Positions 8,244 to 16,092 of a stretch of 25,959 nt of DNA are shown here, in pieces. The position numbers and the translations under genes are program-made. Numbering within the stretch: position 1 is the first letter of the stretch; every line of letters starts with the position of its first letter. This DNA is from DASQDN01 sp035630195 (GTDB taxonomy: Bacteria; Acidobacteriota; Terriglobia; Bryobacterales; Bryobacteraceae): positions 1-25,959 of the forward strand of contig DASQLD010000051.1 of the NCBI GenBank assembly GCA_035630195.1, read 5' to 3'. The notes beneath the pieces were generated by a model, which saw only the letters and a program-made list of their open reading frames with translations, was not told the DNA's origin and did no database searches.

Positions 8244-9442
8244 ACCGCATCACGACGTTATGCCTCGCTGCGATTGCGAGTGCCGCCGAGGATCCGCAAA
8301 CGCTGTTTGACCGCGGCGTCCGCTCGTTTCACGCCGGGCGAATTGCTGAGTCTGTCGCGGATTTCGACAAACTCGCGGAACTCCTCCCCGGACAGGCGCC
8401 GCAACTCTGGCAGCGCGGCATTGCGCTTTACTACGCCGGACGTTACCAGGACTGCCGGAAGCAGTTCGAATCGCACCGTACCGTCAATCCGAACGACGTC
8501 GAGAACGCCGCATGGCACTTTCTATGCGTCGCCCGTGCGGAGACGCCAGCAAAGGCCAAGGCGGCATTGCTCCCAGTCGGCCCCGACTCGCGCGTTCCGA
8601 TGACTGAGATTTACGAGATGTTCCGCGGAAAGACTACGCCCGCATCGGTGCTAGCTGCGGGTTCCGGCACAGAGGGGCAGTTCTATGCGCGCCTGTACGT
8701 CGGCTTGTACTATGAAGCGCTCGACGATAAGGTTAAGGCGCTTGAAAACATACGTGTCGCGGCGGAGGACCGGTTTGCCGCAGGTGGATATATGCATTCC
8801 GTGGCTCGTGTACATCGGAATCTTCTGCAAACCAGCGCTGCCGTTCCCGCGCCATCAGAAGTCTGGACATTCGACCGGCTTGACCGGCTGGGCGCGCATA
8901 AGACGACGATCCTCGGAGCGCCTCGCGTTATCGAAACACCTCAAGGCAAAGCGATTGAATTCGATGGCGTCGATGACGCACTCTTCGTCGATGTTCATCC
9001 TCTTGCGGGAGCGGAGACCTTCACCTGGGAAGTCATCTTCAGGCCGGACGGAGATGGCGCTCGCGAACAGCGCTTCTTTCACATGCAGGAAACCGACACA
9101 CAAACACGCCTGCTTTTTGAAACGCGCGTCGCAGATAAGCATTGGTATCTCGACAGCTTTGCGAATTCCCCGACCGGCTCAAAGGCTCTCATGGATCCGA
9201 CCAAGCTTCATCCCACCGACATCTGGTATCACGCGGCGATGGTCTACGATGGCAAGCAATTCCGCAATTACGTGAACGGCCAATTGCAGGTGTCTGCCGA
9301 TGTGGCGCTGAAACCACAGGGCGCGGGCCGTACTTCGGCGGGTGTAAGGATCAACAAGCGCGATTACTTCAAGGGAGCGATTCGACTCTCGCGCATGACG
9401 CGCCGCGCTTTGTCGCCGGAGGAGTTCTTAAAAGCGTTTTAG
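8240..9442 (+). CDS. Exported TPR plus LamG-like (concanavalin A-fold) protein
   Basis: 400 residues. A short signal peptide (about 1-16) is followed by tetratricopeptide-type helices at about 19-100 (DPQTLFDRGVRSFHAGRIAE and QLWQRGIALYYAGRYQDC are typical TPR helices) and a further helical stretch to about 200. The C-terminal half (about 208-395) resembles LamG/concanavalin-like domains: KAIEFDGVDDALFVD, FTWEVIFRPDG, WYHAAMVYDGKQFRNYVNGQ and INKRDYFKGAIRLSRM follow the usual order of that fold. Such domains bind carbohydrate or protein; no catalytic site is recognisable. ATG is placed by AGGAG five bases upstream and by ATGA overlap with the PQQ gene before it. Its last codons overlap the convergent secreted-protein gene by 15 bases. 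A role with the two propeller proteins in an exported complex is inference. Confidence 0.8.
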   Translation: MNRITTLCLAAIASAAEDPQTLFDRGVRSFHAGRIAESVADFDKLAELLPGQAPQLWQRGIALYYAGRYQDCRKQFESHRTVNPNDVENAAWHFLCVARAETPAKAKAALLPVGPDSRVPMTEIYEMFRGKTTPASVLAAGSGTEGQFYARLYVGLYYEALDDKVKALENIRVAAEDRFAAGGYMHSVARVHRNLLQTSAAVPAPSEVWTFDRLDRLGAHKTTILGAPRVIETPQGKAIEFDGVDDALFVDVHPLAGAETFTWEVIFRPDGDGAREQRFFHMQETDTQTRLLFETRVADKHWYLDSFANSPTGSKALMDPTKLHPTDIWYHAAMVYDGKQFRNYVNGQLQVSADVALKPQGAGRTSAGVRINKRDYFKGAIRLSRMTRRALSPEEFLKAF

Positions 9443-10531
9443 TTCGTCGATCAGCGCTTCGAGTCCGCGCTTGCGGTACAAGGCCGTTAATCGCTGCTCC
9501 TCGGGAGAAGGCGTCGGCAATTTACCATTGCGATCCGGAACCCACATGGAACCGTCCGTAAACTCGACGCTGCTGAGGAACGCCTTCATGTCCGCGATAC
9601 CGATCGGGTCCCCATTCGGTTGCGAGAACTTGTACGTTACGTCCTGCACCAGCGTAGTCCGTTGACGCGGCGCCAGCGGAACGTCGACAGGAATTGACCC
9701 TGCCACGAATTCTTTGCCACGCTCATCCTTGACGAGCCAACCCATTTCGATTGCCCGAACTGGACGCGACGTCGTATTACGGACGAACAATCTTGGAGAT
9801 CGAGCCTCGTTATCGGAAATTCGAACCATTCCGTCCGAAGCGGCAACGGGGGACGATGGAGCCTCGAGGAAGGCGACCTGAATCTGACGTTCGTTCCGGC
9901 TTGTGGTGGATTTGCCGGACTGCGCCACTCGAGCATCCATACCGGATCGATCGGACTGATGTTCTAGGCTCGCGAGCATTTCGCCCTTCAATGCTTCCCT
10001 GCCCCGAGATTCCAGAACCTGCTTGAAATACTGGCGGTCACGGCGCGCTTCCATTTCCCAGACCGTCATCGATCTGCGGGAGTTCAGTTTATTAGGTCCA
10101 TAGAAGGACAGGTCATCGAACAAAACCCCGTCCAAGTCGATTTCGACAAGCGGACCGTTACCGGACTGCAACGGTCGAAGTAAACGCAGGTCTATACGAA
10201 TCGGAAAATTCTCGCCCGGACCCGCGTTTAAACTCGCAACGGAAACAGATGCTTTGCCGCCGGGGGTCACATCTTGCGCGCTGACGAACAACGTAATCCC
10301 GCGAATCCGACGGGAGCCCGAATTTCGGAGTGATAGCGACGTGTGCAGATCGAGCAGCATTGCGCCACCGCGCGCGGATGCATTCGATTCGCCCCAGTCG
10401 GCGGATACCACGGTCACGGGCGAGTCCTCTGGGAAGGTGATGTGCATCGCGCTGCGAGGATCGATGCGCTGCGATTGCGCCCACGCAGTCGCGCCAAGCA
10501 GCAAGAAAACGAAACTAGTCCGAATAGACAT
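9428..10531 (-). CDS. Secreted protein of unknown function, third gene of sigma/anti-sigma operon
   Basis: 367 residues from ATG 10529-10531. The N-terminus MSIRTSFVFLLLGATAWAQ is a clear signal peptide with a probable cleavage after AWA near residue 17. A longer frame reaches 10621, but its extra 30 residues are unlike a signal and lie wholly within the anti-sigma gene. The mature part looks like two extracellular beta-rich segments (about 20-150 and 225-340) joined by a charged region around RRDRQYFKQVLESRGREALK. I do not recognise the family. Overlap of 17 bases with the anti-sigma gene implies translational coupling, so it is probably an exported partner, sensor or target in the same signalling unit. 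Its 3' end overlaps the convergent TPR/LamG gene by 15 bases. Confidence 0.75.
   Translation of the reverse strand: MSIRTSFVFLLLGATAWAQSQRIDPRSAMHITFPEDSPVTVVSADWGESNASARGGAMLLDLHTSLSLRNSGSRRIRGITLFVSAQDVTPGGKASVSVASLNAGPGENFPIRIDLRLLRPLQSGNGPLVEIDLDGVLFDDLSFYGPNKLNSRRSMTVWEMEARRDRQYFKQVLESRGREALKGEMLASLEHQSDRSGMDARVAQSGKSTTSRNERQIQVAFLEAPSSPVAASDGMVRISDNEARSPRLFVRNTTSRPVRAIEMGWLVKDERGKEFVAGSIPVDVPLAPRQRTTLVQDVTYKFSQPNGDPIGIADMKAFLSSVEFTDGSMWVPDRNGKLPTPSPEEQRLTALYRKRGLEALIDELKRF
9429..9441. repeat. Inverted repeat spanning the two overlapping convergent stop codons
   Basis: TAAAA-GCG-TTTTA is a perfect 5-base inverted repeat with a 3-base centre. It sits in codon register on both strands, so the plus gene ends LKAF-TAG and the minus gene ends LKRF-TAA. 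It is too weak to be a convincing terminator alone. Confidence 0.5.
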
Positions 10532-11090
10532 TGTTGATCGTGACCTGACCCGTGTCTTGATCGACGAACCGGGCGCGCAGCGAACCCGGAGTGCTAACAA
10601 AAATTGGCGACTGCTGTCCACGCGTGTGCAACAGGGTTAAGGCCGAACCATTTTCCTTTACTTCGATGCCGCCAGGAGCTGTGCGGATCTCAATCGGGGA
10701 TCGCTGCAAGGCGATCTCGCGACCGCGCGGAGGGTTCAGCAACCATGCGCAGAACAGGACCACCGTCATCGCAGCCATGACCATCGCCGCACGCCAGCCG
10801 ATCCGTTCCGGTTTTCGGACGCGGACGGGTCCCACACACTCGCCTGCTTCGAGACCGAGATGGATGTTTGCGGTCATCTCGGCTGCTAATCGGTCCCACT
10901 GCACCCCAGCCGGCAGGTGATCCGATTGCGATCGCAGCGCCGCGACCAGTGAGTTCATCGAGTTTACTTCGTTGTCGCAGCGGGCGCACGACCGTACATG
11001 CCACCGTACCCAAATTCGATCCAGAACACCGAGATCGCCGCTGCTATAAAGCGTGAGATCGCTTTCGGACGGATGATTTCCTCGAAACAT
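10515..11090 (-). CDS. Membrane anti-sigma factor with zinc-binding HxxxCxxC motif
   Basis: 191 residues. The N-terminal cytosolic part carries the ZAS/zf-HC2-type motif with His31, Cys35 and Cys38 (WHVRSCARC), typical of anti-sigma factors that hold an ECF sigma inactive. A single transmembrane helix follows at about 100-118 (AAMVMAAMTVVLFCAWLL), then a periplasmic domain of about 70 residues. The start codon overlaps the sigma-factor stop (TGATG), the classic arrangement of a sigma/anti-sigma pair, and its own stop overlaps the secreted protein downstream. Binding of the upstream sigma is inferred from family and position. The signal that releases it is unknown. Confidence 0.82.
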   Translation of the reverse strand: MFRGNHPSESDLTLYSSGDLGVLDRIWVRWHVRSCARCDNEVNSMNSLVAALRSQSDHLPAGVQWDRLAAEMTANIHLGLEAGECVGPVRVRKPERIGWRAAMVMAAMTVVLFCAWLLNPPRGREIALQRSPIEIRTAPGGIEVKENGSALTLLHTRGQQSPIFVSTPGSLRARFVDQDTGQVTINNVYSD

Positions 11091-11686
11091 CAGGCTTTCC
11101 TCCGTTCCAGATAGCGGCGGAACTTTATGCGCGCATTGGCTATGTGAGACCGAACCGTCGCTTTCGAGCAGTTCAGTTCCCGCGCAACCTCTTCCGCCGG
11201 CAAACCTTCCACGTCACGTAATAAAAGCGCCGACCGTTCCCGGGCGCTCAAGAGCCGCAAACCGTCCTCAAGATATTCGGATTGCTCGGCGCGCAAAACC
11301 ATGCTTTCCGGGCTATTCTCGGGTTCGCTTCGTAATGGCTCGATGATGTCGTCGATGTCCGAGAAGTTTACCCGGTTATTCCGGCGCAGGAAATCGATCG
11401 CGGTGTTACTCGCGATTCGCGACAACCAATGGCCGGCTTTCTCGAGGTCTTTTATCTGATCCTGCCGCTGGAGAGCTTTGATGAAAGTCTCCTGCGCCAG
11501 ATCCTGCGCATCGTCTACGTTTCCGACGATCCTATAGATTTGAAGGAAGATACGGCGCAGGTTCTCTTGGATGAAGCGCTCTTGTGCCTGACGGTCGTCG
11601 TGAGAAATCCCGACGTCCGGTAATCCGGAATACTTGGCGGCTTCACTCATGGTCCCACCGTGCCGAGACTGATCTACGATCGTCAT
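11090..11686 (-). CDS. ECF-type RNA polymerase sigma factor
   Basis: 198 residues from the farthest ATG (11684-11686); a second ATG at 11648-11650 (MSEAAKYSG) is an equally plausible start. Region 2 is at about 34-103 (NVDDAQDLAQETFIKAL, then HWLSRIASNTAIDFLRRNNR) and region 4 at about 143-195 (LSARERSALLLRDVEGLPAE, then CSKATVRSHIANARIKFRRY), with the two-domain build of an extracytoplasmic-function sigma factor. Regions 1 and 3 are absent, as expected. It leads an operon with the anti-sigma gene (TGATG overlap) and the secreted protein. ECF factors usually activate their own promoter, so the 79-base spacer shared with the divergent thiolase gene may contain its target site. Confidence 0.88.
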   Translation of the reverse strand: MTIVDQSRHGGTMSEAAKYSGLPDVGISHDDRQAQERFIQENLRRIFLQIYRIVGNVDDAQDLAQETFIKALQRQDQIKDLEKAGHWLSRIASNTAIDFLRRNNRVNFSDIDDIIEPLRSEPENSPESMVLRAEQSEYLEDGLRLLSARERSALLLRDVEGLPAEEVARELNCSKATVRSHIANARIKFRRYLERRKA

Positions 11687-11705
11687 GCGCCCTAAGAACG
11701 ACTGA

Positions 11706-11723
11706 CGAAAACCCGGCGAAAAC
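11706..11723. repeat. CGAAAAC direct repeats in the sigma/thiolase divergent spacer
   Basis: CGAAAAC occurs at 11706-11712 and 11717-11723, 11 bases apart (about one helical turn), between the divergent sigma-factor and thiolase starts. The spacing would suit a binding site read from one face of the helix, but the match is short and may be chance. Confidence 0.25.
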
Positions 11724-11765
11724 GTGCAGACGATCTTTCTGTCTCGGCGCTATCCTGATTGTAGT

Positions 11766-12917
11766 ATGAGACCGGTAGGGATAATCGGCATAGGAAAGAC
11801 CCCATTCGGCGCATTCCCCGAACGCGATATTCGGAGTTTGGCCGTCGACTCTGGCAAGAAAGCGCTAGCCGACGCGGGTATTGAAGCCGGTCAGGTCGAA
11901 GCATTCTATCTCGGTAATTTCGCCGGACCGTCGTTTGTCGGTCAGAGCCACCTTGCTCCTTACATCGCAGGTCCCATGGGCATAACGGGCGTCCCTTGTA
12001 CCAGGGTGGAAGCGGCCTGCGCGTCGAGCGGATCGGCCTTCTTCCATGCGTACTCGGCCGTGGCGGCCGGTCTATATGACGTTGCTTTGGTGACCGGAGT
12101 TGAAAAAATGACGTCGCAGCAGACGCCGAGGGTCGCCGAGATTCTGGCAATGGCCGGCGAATGCTCGACGGAAGGAAGGGCCGGCGCGACCTTTCCCGCT
12201 TTGTTCGGCCTGATTGCGCGGCGTCATATGCATCAATACGGCACTAAAAAAGAGCATCTAGCAGCCGTGGCGGTAAAAAATCACGCGAATGGGGCGATGA
12301 ATCCCGACGCGCATATGAAGAAAGTAATCACTCTCGAACAGGCCATGGCAGGAAAACCGATCGCCGACCCTTTGAACGTATATGACTGTTCGCTAGTCAG
12401 CGACGGGGCAGCTTCGGTTGTCATCGCGCCGCTAGACGGGGTGCGAAAAAGGGCGGTTCGGGTACTCGGTATCGCGCAAACTTCGGACCACGTTGCGTTG
12501 GACCGAAAAGAAGACATCACGGTCTTTAACGCCGTAAAGTCTGCGGCTGCAAAAGCTTACAAGATGGCAGGCGTCGGGCCTGACGAGATCCAGCTAGCCG
12601 AGGTCCACGACTGCTTCACGATCGCTGAGATTATTGCGATTGAGGATCTCGGGTTCGTTCTGAAAGGACAGGGAGGCCCATACACCGCCGAAGGCTGCAC
12701 CGGCCTCAAGGGTTCGAGGCCAGTCAACACAAGCGGCGGTCTGAAATCCAAAGGTCACCCAGTCGGGGCCACGGGAGTCGCCCAACTCTGCGATGTCGCT
12801 CTCCAGATCAGAGGCGAAGCCGGCGCACGGCAGGTAGCGAAGCACGAGATCGGCCTCGCACAGAACCTGGGAGGGTCGGGCGCATCGGCCGTCGTGACCA
12901 TACTGGCGGCGGCATGA
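11766..12917 (+). CDS. Thiolase-family protein (acetyl-CoA acetyltransferase / SCP2-thiolase type)
   Basis: 383 residues from ATG 11766 (MRPVGIIGIGKTPFG); an earlier in-frame start would add 14 residues not seen in the family. The acylated cysteine is Cys85 in VEAACASSG. His281 in HDCFTIAEI and His331 in GGLKSKGHPVGATG complete the recognisable catalytic residues. The C-terminal catalytic cysteine motif of biosynthetic thiolases is replaced by AQNLGGSGAS, as in the SCP2/archaeal-type branch. That branch typically works with a small DUF35/OB-fold partner, and the next gene encodes one (ATGA overlap). It should condense or cleave acyl-CoA thioesters in the cytosol. Direction and substrate chain length cannot be read from sequence. 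The gene diverges from the sigma-factor operon with a 79-base spacer. Confidence 0.87.
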   Translation: MRPVGIIGIGKTPFGAFPERDIRSLAVDSGKKALADAGIEAGQVEAFYLGNFAGPSFVGQSHLAPYIAGPMGITGVPCTRVEAACASSGSAFFHAYSAVAAGLYDVALVTGVEKMTSQQTPRVAEILAMAGECSTEGRAGATFPALFGLIARRHMHQYGTKKEHLAAVAVKNHANGAMNPDAHMKKVITLEQAMAGKPIADPLNVYDCSLVSDGAASVVIAPLDGVRKRAVRVLGIAQTSDHVALDRKEDITVFNAVKSAAAKAYKMAGVGPDEIQLAEVHDCFTIAEIIAIEDLGFVLKGQGGPYTAEGCTGLKGSRPVNTSGGLKSKGHPVGATGVAQLCDVALQIRGEAGARQVAKHEIGLAQNLGGSGASAVVTILAAA

Positions 12918-13120
12918 CAGGAACCGTATACACTGAAACGTTGATCCACTCCGCGCCGGAAGCCTTCGTCAGCGAAGCTCCCTATCAATTGATCATCGTG
13001 ACGCTGGACAACGGAACACGCGTGACTGGCCGAGTTTCGGGCGAACCGGTGTCCATCGACGACGCCGTGTTTCTCGCCGAAGAGCGCAACGGAGTTCCCT
13101 TCTTTCGGAAACGACAATGA
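12914..13120 (+). CDS. Small OB-fold (DUF35 C-terminal type) partner of the thiolase
   Basis: 68 residues. The sequence SEAPYQLIIVTLDNGTRVTG, then a short loop and SIDDAVFLAEERNGVPFFRK, fits the acyl-CoA-associated OB-fold half of DUF35 proteins. Full-length DUF35 proteins carry an N-terminal rubredoxin-like zinc ribbon with four cysteines; this one has no cysteine at all, so it is the OB domain alone. In archaea a DUF35 protein bridges acetoacetyl-CoA thiolase and HMG-CoA synthase; a scaffold or channelling role with the upstream thiolase is inferred by analogy. It overlaps the thiolase upstream and the aminotransferase downstream by ATGA, so all three are probably coupled. Confidence 0.72.
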   Translation: MTGTVYTETLIHSAPEAFVSEAPYQLIIVTLDNGTRVTGRVSGEPVSIDDAVFLAEERNGVPFFRKRQ

Positions 13121-14277
13121 AACTTGCTTCGAGGATGGACCGCATCCTGATCGAAACTGCGTTTGAAGTGTTGGTGAAGGCTCGCGCGCTGGAAGCGCAG
13201 GGTAAGAGCGTAATTCACCTCGAGATCGGAGAGCCTGATTTCGATACGCCTCCACATATTGTGGAAGCTGGCAAACGGGCGCTCGACGAGGGATGGACAC
13301 ATTACGGACCGACGCAGGGCTATCCTGATTTCCGCGAAGTTCTCGCCAAGCATGTGAGTGAGACCCGTGGCGTCAAAGTCGGACCCGAGAATGTATGCGT
13401 CGTCCCCGGCGGCAAGCCAATCATCTTCTTTCCAATCCTGGCGCTGATTGACCAGGGTGACGAGGTGATCTACCCAAATCCTGGATTTCCGATTTACGAA
13501 TCGATGATTGCGTTTGCGGGTGGCGTGCCGGTTCCCGTTCCTTTGGTGGAAGAACGAAGCTTCTCCTTCGATCTTGACCTGTTGCGATCGAAGATTACGG
13601 AGAAGACAAAGCTTTTGATCTTGAACTCGCCTCAGAATCCTACGGGTGGTGTCATTCCGAAAGAGGACATCGCCGCGATTGCCGATCTGGTTCGCGATCG
13701 CGACATCATGGTGCTGTCAGATGAGATCTACTCCCGCATTAGCTACGGGGAAGCGCCGGTTTCCATCGCCAGTTGCCGGGGCATGTTGGAGAAGACCATC
13801 ATTCTCGATGGCTTCTCCAAGATCTATGCGATGACCGGATGGCGCATGGGTTATGGTGTGATGCCGACGTGGCTGGTAGACGCGGTCAACAAATTGATGG
13901 TGAACTCTAACTCGTGCACCGCCAGTTTCACGCAGCGTGCAGGAATGGCGGCGATTACCGGCCCCCAGGACGCGCCCGAGAAGATGGTGGCCGAGTTTCA
14001 CAAACGTCGCGACGCGTTTGTTGCCGGCTTGAACACCCTGCCAGGTTTTCGATGCCAAGTGCCCGAAGGTGCGTTCTATGCGTTCCCAAACATCACGAGT
14101 ACGGGCTATTCGTCGAAAGAACTCGCCGACCGTCTATTAAATGAGGCAGGTGTCGCGTGCCTGAGCGGCACGTCATTCGGCCAGTTCGGCGAGGGTTATT
14201 TGCGATTCAGCTACGCCAATTCCCTGGACAACCTGAATGAAGCCGTCCGTCGCATTGGCAACTGGCTGAAGACCTAA
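13117..14277 (+). CDS. PLP-dependent class I/II aminotransferase (aspartate aminotransferase-like)
   Basis: 386 residues, normal length for fold type I aminotransferases. The PLP-binding lysine is Lys235 (DGFSKIYAMTGWRMGY), with Asn174 (NPTGG), Asp202 and Tyr205 (SDEIY), Arg243, and the carboxylate-binding Arg363 (GYLRFSYA). The N-terminal IHLEIGEPDFDTP block is typical of AspC/AlaA-like enzymes of the Iγ group. It transfers an amino group between an amino acid and a 2-oxo acid in the cytosol; substrate preference cannot be read with confidence. ATG overlaps the OB-fold gene stop (ATGA). Its TAA at 14275-14277 overlaps the TAG of the convergent aldo/keto reductase. The link to a thiolase suggests amino-acid or branched-chain acyl-CoA turnover, but that is inference. 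Confidence 0.88.
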   Translation: MKLASRMDRILIETAFEVLVKARALEAQGKSVIHLEIGEPDFDTPPHIVEAGKRALDEGWTHYGPTQGYPDFREVLAKHVSETRGVKVGPENVCVVPGGKPIIFFPILALIDQGDEVIYPNPGFPIYESMIAFAGGVPVPVPLVEERSFSFDLDLLRSKITEKTKLLILNSPQNPTGGVIPKEDIAAIADLVRDRDIMVLSDEIYSRISYGEAPVSIASCRGMLEKTIILDGFSKIYAMTGWRMGYGVMPTWLVDAVNKLMVNSNSCTASFTQRAGMAAITGPQDAPEKMVAEFHKRRDAFVAGLNTLPGFRCQVPEGAFYAFPNITSTGYSSKELADRLLNEAGVACLSGTSFGQFGEGYLRFSYANSLDNLNEAVRRIGNWLKT

Positions 14278-15239
14278 GCGAGAACGCCGTCGCGATAAAC
14301 AGGCGCATTCGCATGCTGTGTATTGCGTTTCCAGTCTTCGAGGCTCGGGCCTTTGAAGCGATCTGCGCGCGTGCGAATTGCAGCGAGCTGCTCCGGCGCC
14401 AGTTGTTTGAATTGCTGGGCGATTCGGACGTCATCTTCAATCTGCCCGATGGTTGTGGCTCCTAGCGTCAGCGCATGAATAGGCAAACTCAAAACGTAGC
14501 TGATGCAATCCTTCAACGTGATCGAGTGAAGCAGCTTCGAGTTTGCAGTACCCTTCATGCCCTGAATGCCCATACCGCGCTCGATTGCGATGGGAAGCAC
14601 GGTCTTCTCAAAGGAAAGATAGCCGGGGTCGGCAGGATTCAAAGGCATCAGGATCGTGTCGTACTTGTCGTACCGCTTCAGCATTTCGAGATGCACCTGC
14701 GGATCACGATGTCCAGTGAAGCCGATGAAGCGAGCCTTACCCTGCTTCTTTGCCTGCTCAAATGCCTCGATCGATCCCCCGGGTCCGAAGATCTGCTCGA
14801 CTTCTTTCATCTCACCGACCTGATGAATCTGCCACAGGTCGAGGTAATCGGTCTTCAGAGCTTTGAGCGAGGACTCGAGATCGGCCATGGCTTCCGCTTT
14901 CGAGTAGCGATGGCATTTGCTCGTCAGGAAGATCTTCTTACGTACCGGCGCGAGCACTTCTCCGTAGACTTCTTCCGACTTGCCGTCCCAATAAAGGCGC
15001 GCAGTGTCGAAGTAGTTGATCCCGAGCTCATAGGCGCGCCAGGTCACGGCTTTCGCCTCATCAAACGAGATCATTGGGAAGCGGCCACTCGCCTGACCGA
15101 CGATGGTGAGTTTTTCTCCCGTCTTGCCGAACGTCCTCATTGGGATGTCGCCCGGCTTTACAGGGGCTGCTTGAGAAGAAGAAGAAGATGCTGCGAGACT
15201 CGCCGCAGCCGCACTGCTGAAGAATGTCCTACGCCGCAT
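14274..15239 (-). CDS. Tat-exported aldo/keto reductase
   Basis: 321 residues. The N-terminus MRRRTFFSSAAAASLAA is a twin-arginine type signal followed by a run of five serines encoded by repeated TCT codons, so the mature enzyme is probably periplasmic. The AKR catalytic tetrad is present: Asp78 (YFDTARLYWD), Tyr83, Lys108 (TSKCH) and His139 (QIHQV). SLKALKTDYLDLW and ARFIGFTGHRDP are typical of the family. AKRs normally use cytosolic NADPH, so an exported member is unusual. Similar Tat-linked AKRs are common in acidobacteria and planctomycetes, where the redox partner is unknown. It lies 17 bases downstream of the YmdB-type gene, so is likely in its operon. Its stop overlaps the convergent aminotransferase stop. 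Confidence 0.85.
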   Translation of the reverse strand: MRRRTFFSSAAAASLAASSSSSQAAPVKPGDIPMRTFGKTGEKLTIVGQASGRFPMISFDEAKAVTWRAYELGINYFDTARLYWDGKSEEVYGEVLAPVRKKIFLTSKCHRYSKAEAMADLESSLKALKTDYLDLWQIHQVGEMKEVEQIFGPGGSIEAFEQAKKQGKARFIGFTGHRDPQVHLEMLKRYDKYDTILMPLNPADPGYLSFEKTVLPIAIERGMGIQGMKGTANSKLLHSITLKDCISYVLSLPIHALTLGATTIGQIEDDVRIAQQFKQLAPEQLAAIRTRADRFKGPSLEDWKRNTQHANAPVYRDGVLA

Positions 15240-15256
15240 GTCGCTAGGCTATCACG

Positions 15257-16036
15257 TCAGTCGGCGGTGGTAAATCGTTTAATAGAATGCGCCTTACCAG
15301 TAACTTCATCCACATCGACGATCACGGAGTGCAATTCAACTCCACCCCGGGCCGCTTCCATGCGAGAGCCCACTGCCGTCAGGAAGCGCTTCAAGATGAT
15401 GTCTTTGTCAACGCCGATGACTGAGTTATAGGGTCCCGTCATCCCTGCGTCGGTTTGGTATGCGGTGCCGCCCGAAAGGATGCGCGTGTCGGCCGTAGGG
15501 ATGTGCGTGTGCGTGCCGATCACAGCGGAGACCCGACCGTTGAGATGCCACCCCATCGCCATTTTTTCACTGGTGAGCTCGGCGTGAAAATCGACAAAAC
15601 GAACCTTAATTGCCGGATCGAGTTCGCCCAGGATGCGATCACCTGCCCTAAACGGACAATCGATCGGGGACATGTGTGATCGACCCTGTAGATTGATCAC
15701 AGCGACCTGCACGCCATTGCGCGCGCGCACGACTGTATAGCCGCGACCCGGCAAATCGCTAACGTAGTTTGCCGGGCGTATCAAACGCGGTTCGCGGTCG
15801 AGATAATCGTAGATTTCGCGCTTATCCCAGATGTGATTGCCGGACGTTAGAACTTCCAAACCCATTTTGAACAGCTCTTCCGCGATCAAGGGAGTAATTC
15901 CGAAACCTCCGGCTGAGTTCTCGGCGTTTGCGATAGCGAGGTCGATGTATTCCGTCGCGAGAATGCGGTGGAGTTTGTCGGCGACAATGCTACGACCGGC
16001 CGAAGCGAATATATCGCCTATGAAGAGAATGTTCAT
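15257..16036 (-). CDS. ymdB: YmdB-family metallophosphoesterase (2',3'-cyclic nucleotide phosphodiesterase type)
   Basis: 259 residues from ATG 16034-16036 (MNILFIGDIF). An upstream GTG at 16061-16063 adds nine residues not seen in the family. All metal-site residues of the Bacillus YmdB type are visible: Asp8, Glu39, Asn40, Asn67, His68, His151, His176 and His178 (motifs GDIFASAGR, NAENSAGG, SGNHIWD, VDFHAE, GTHTHIPTAD). The characterised Bacillus enzyme is a cytosolic phosphodiesterase active on 2',3'-cAMP and affects biofilm and sporulation decisions. The biochemical activity probably carries over; the physiological role in this organism is unknown. It starts a minus-strand pair with the aldo/keto reductase and diverges from the MFS gene across a 255-base spacer. 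Confidence 0.9.
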   Translation of the reverse strand: MNILFIGDIFASAGRSIVADKLHRILATEYIDLAIANAENSAGGFGITPLIAEELFKMGLEVLTSGNHIWDKREIYDYLDREPRLIRPANYVSDLPGRGYTVVRARNGVQVAVINLQGRSHMSPIDCPFRAGDRILGELDPAIKVRFVDFHAELTSEKMAMGWHLNGRVSAVIGTHTHIPTADTRILSGGTAYQTDAGMTGPYNSVIGVDKDIILKRFLTAVGSRMEAARGGVELHSVIVDVDEVTGKAHSIKRFTTAD

Positions 16037-16092
16037 CGGAGGGGTGAGAAGTTTGGAGCGCACCGCTGGGCCGTCTCAGCCTCCACCATTGA

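Noticed and set aside
14475..15431. 318-residue open frame on the plus strand
   Set aside because: It is antisense to the aldo/keto reductase and ymdB, both of which have complete catalytic motifs. Its own sequence looks like shadow coding.
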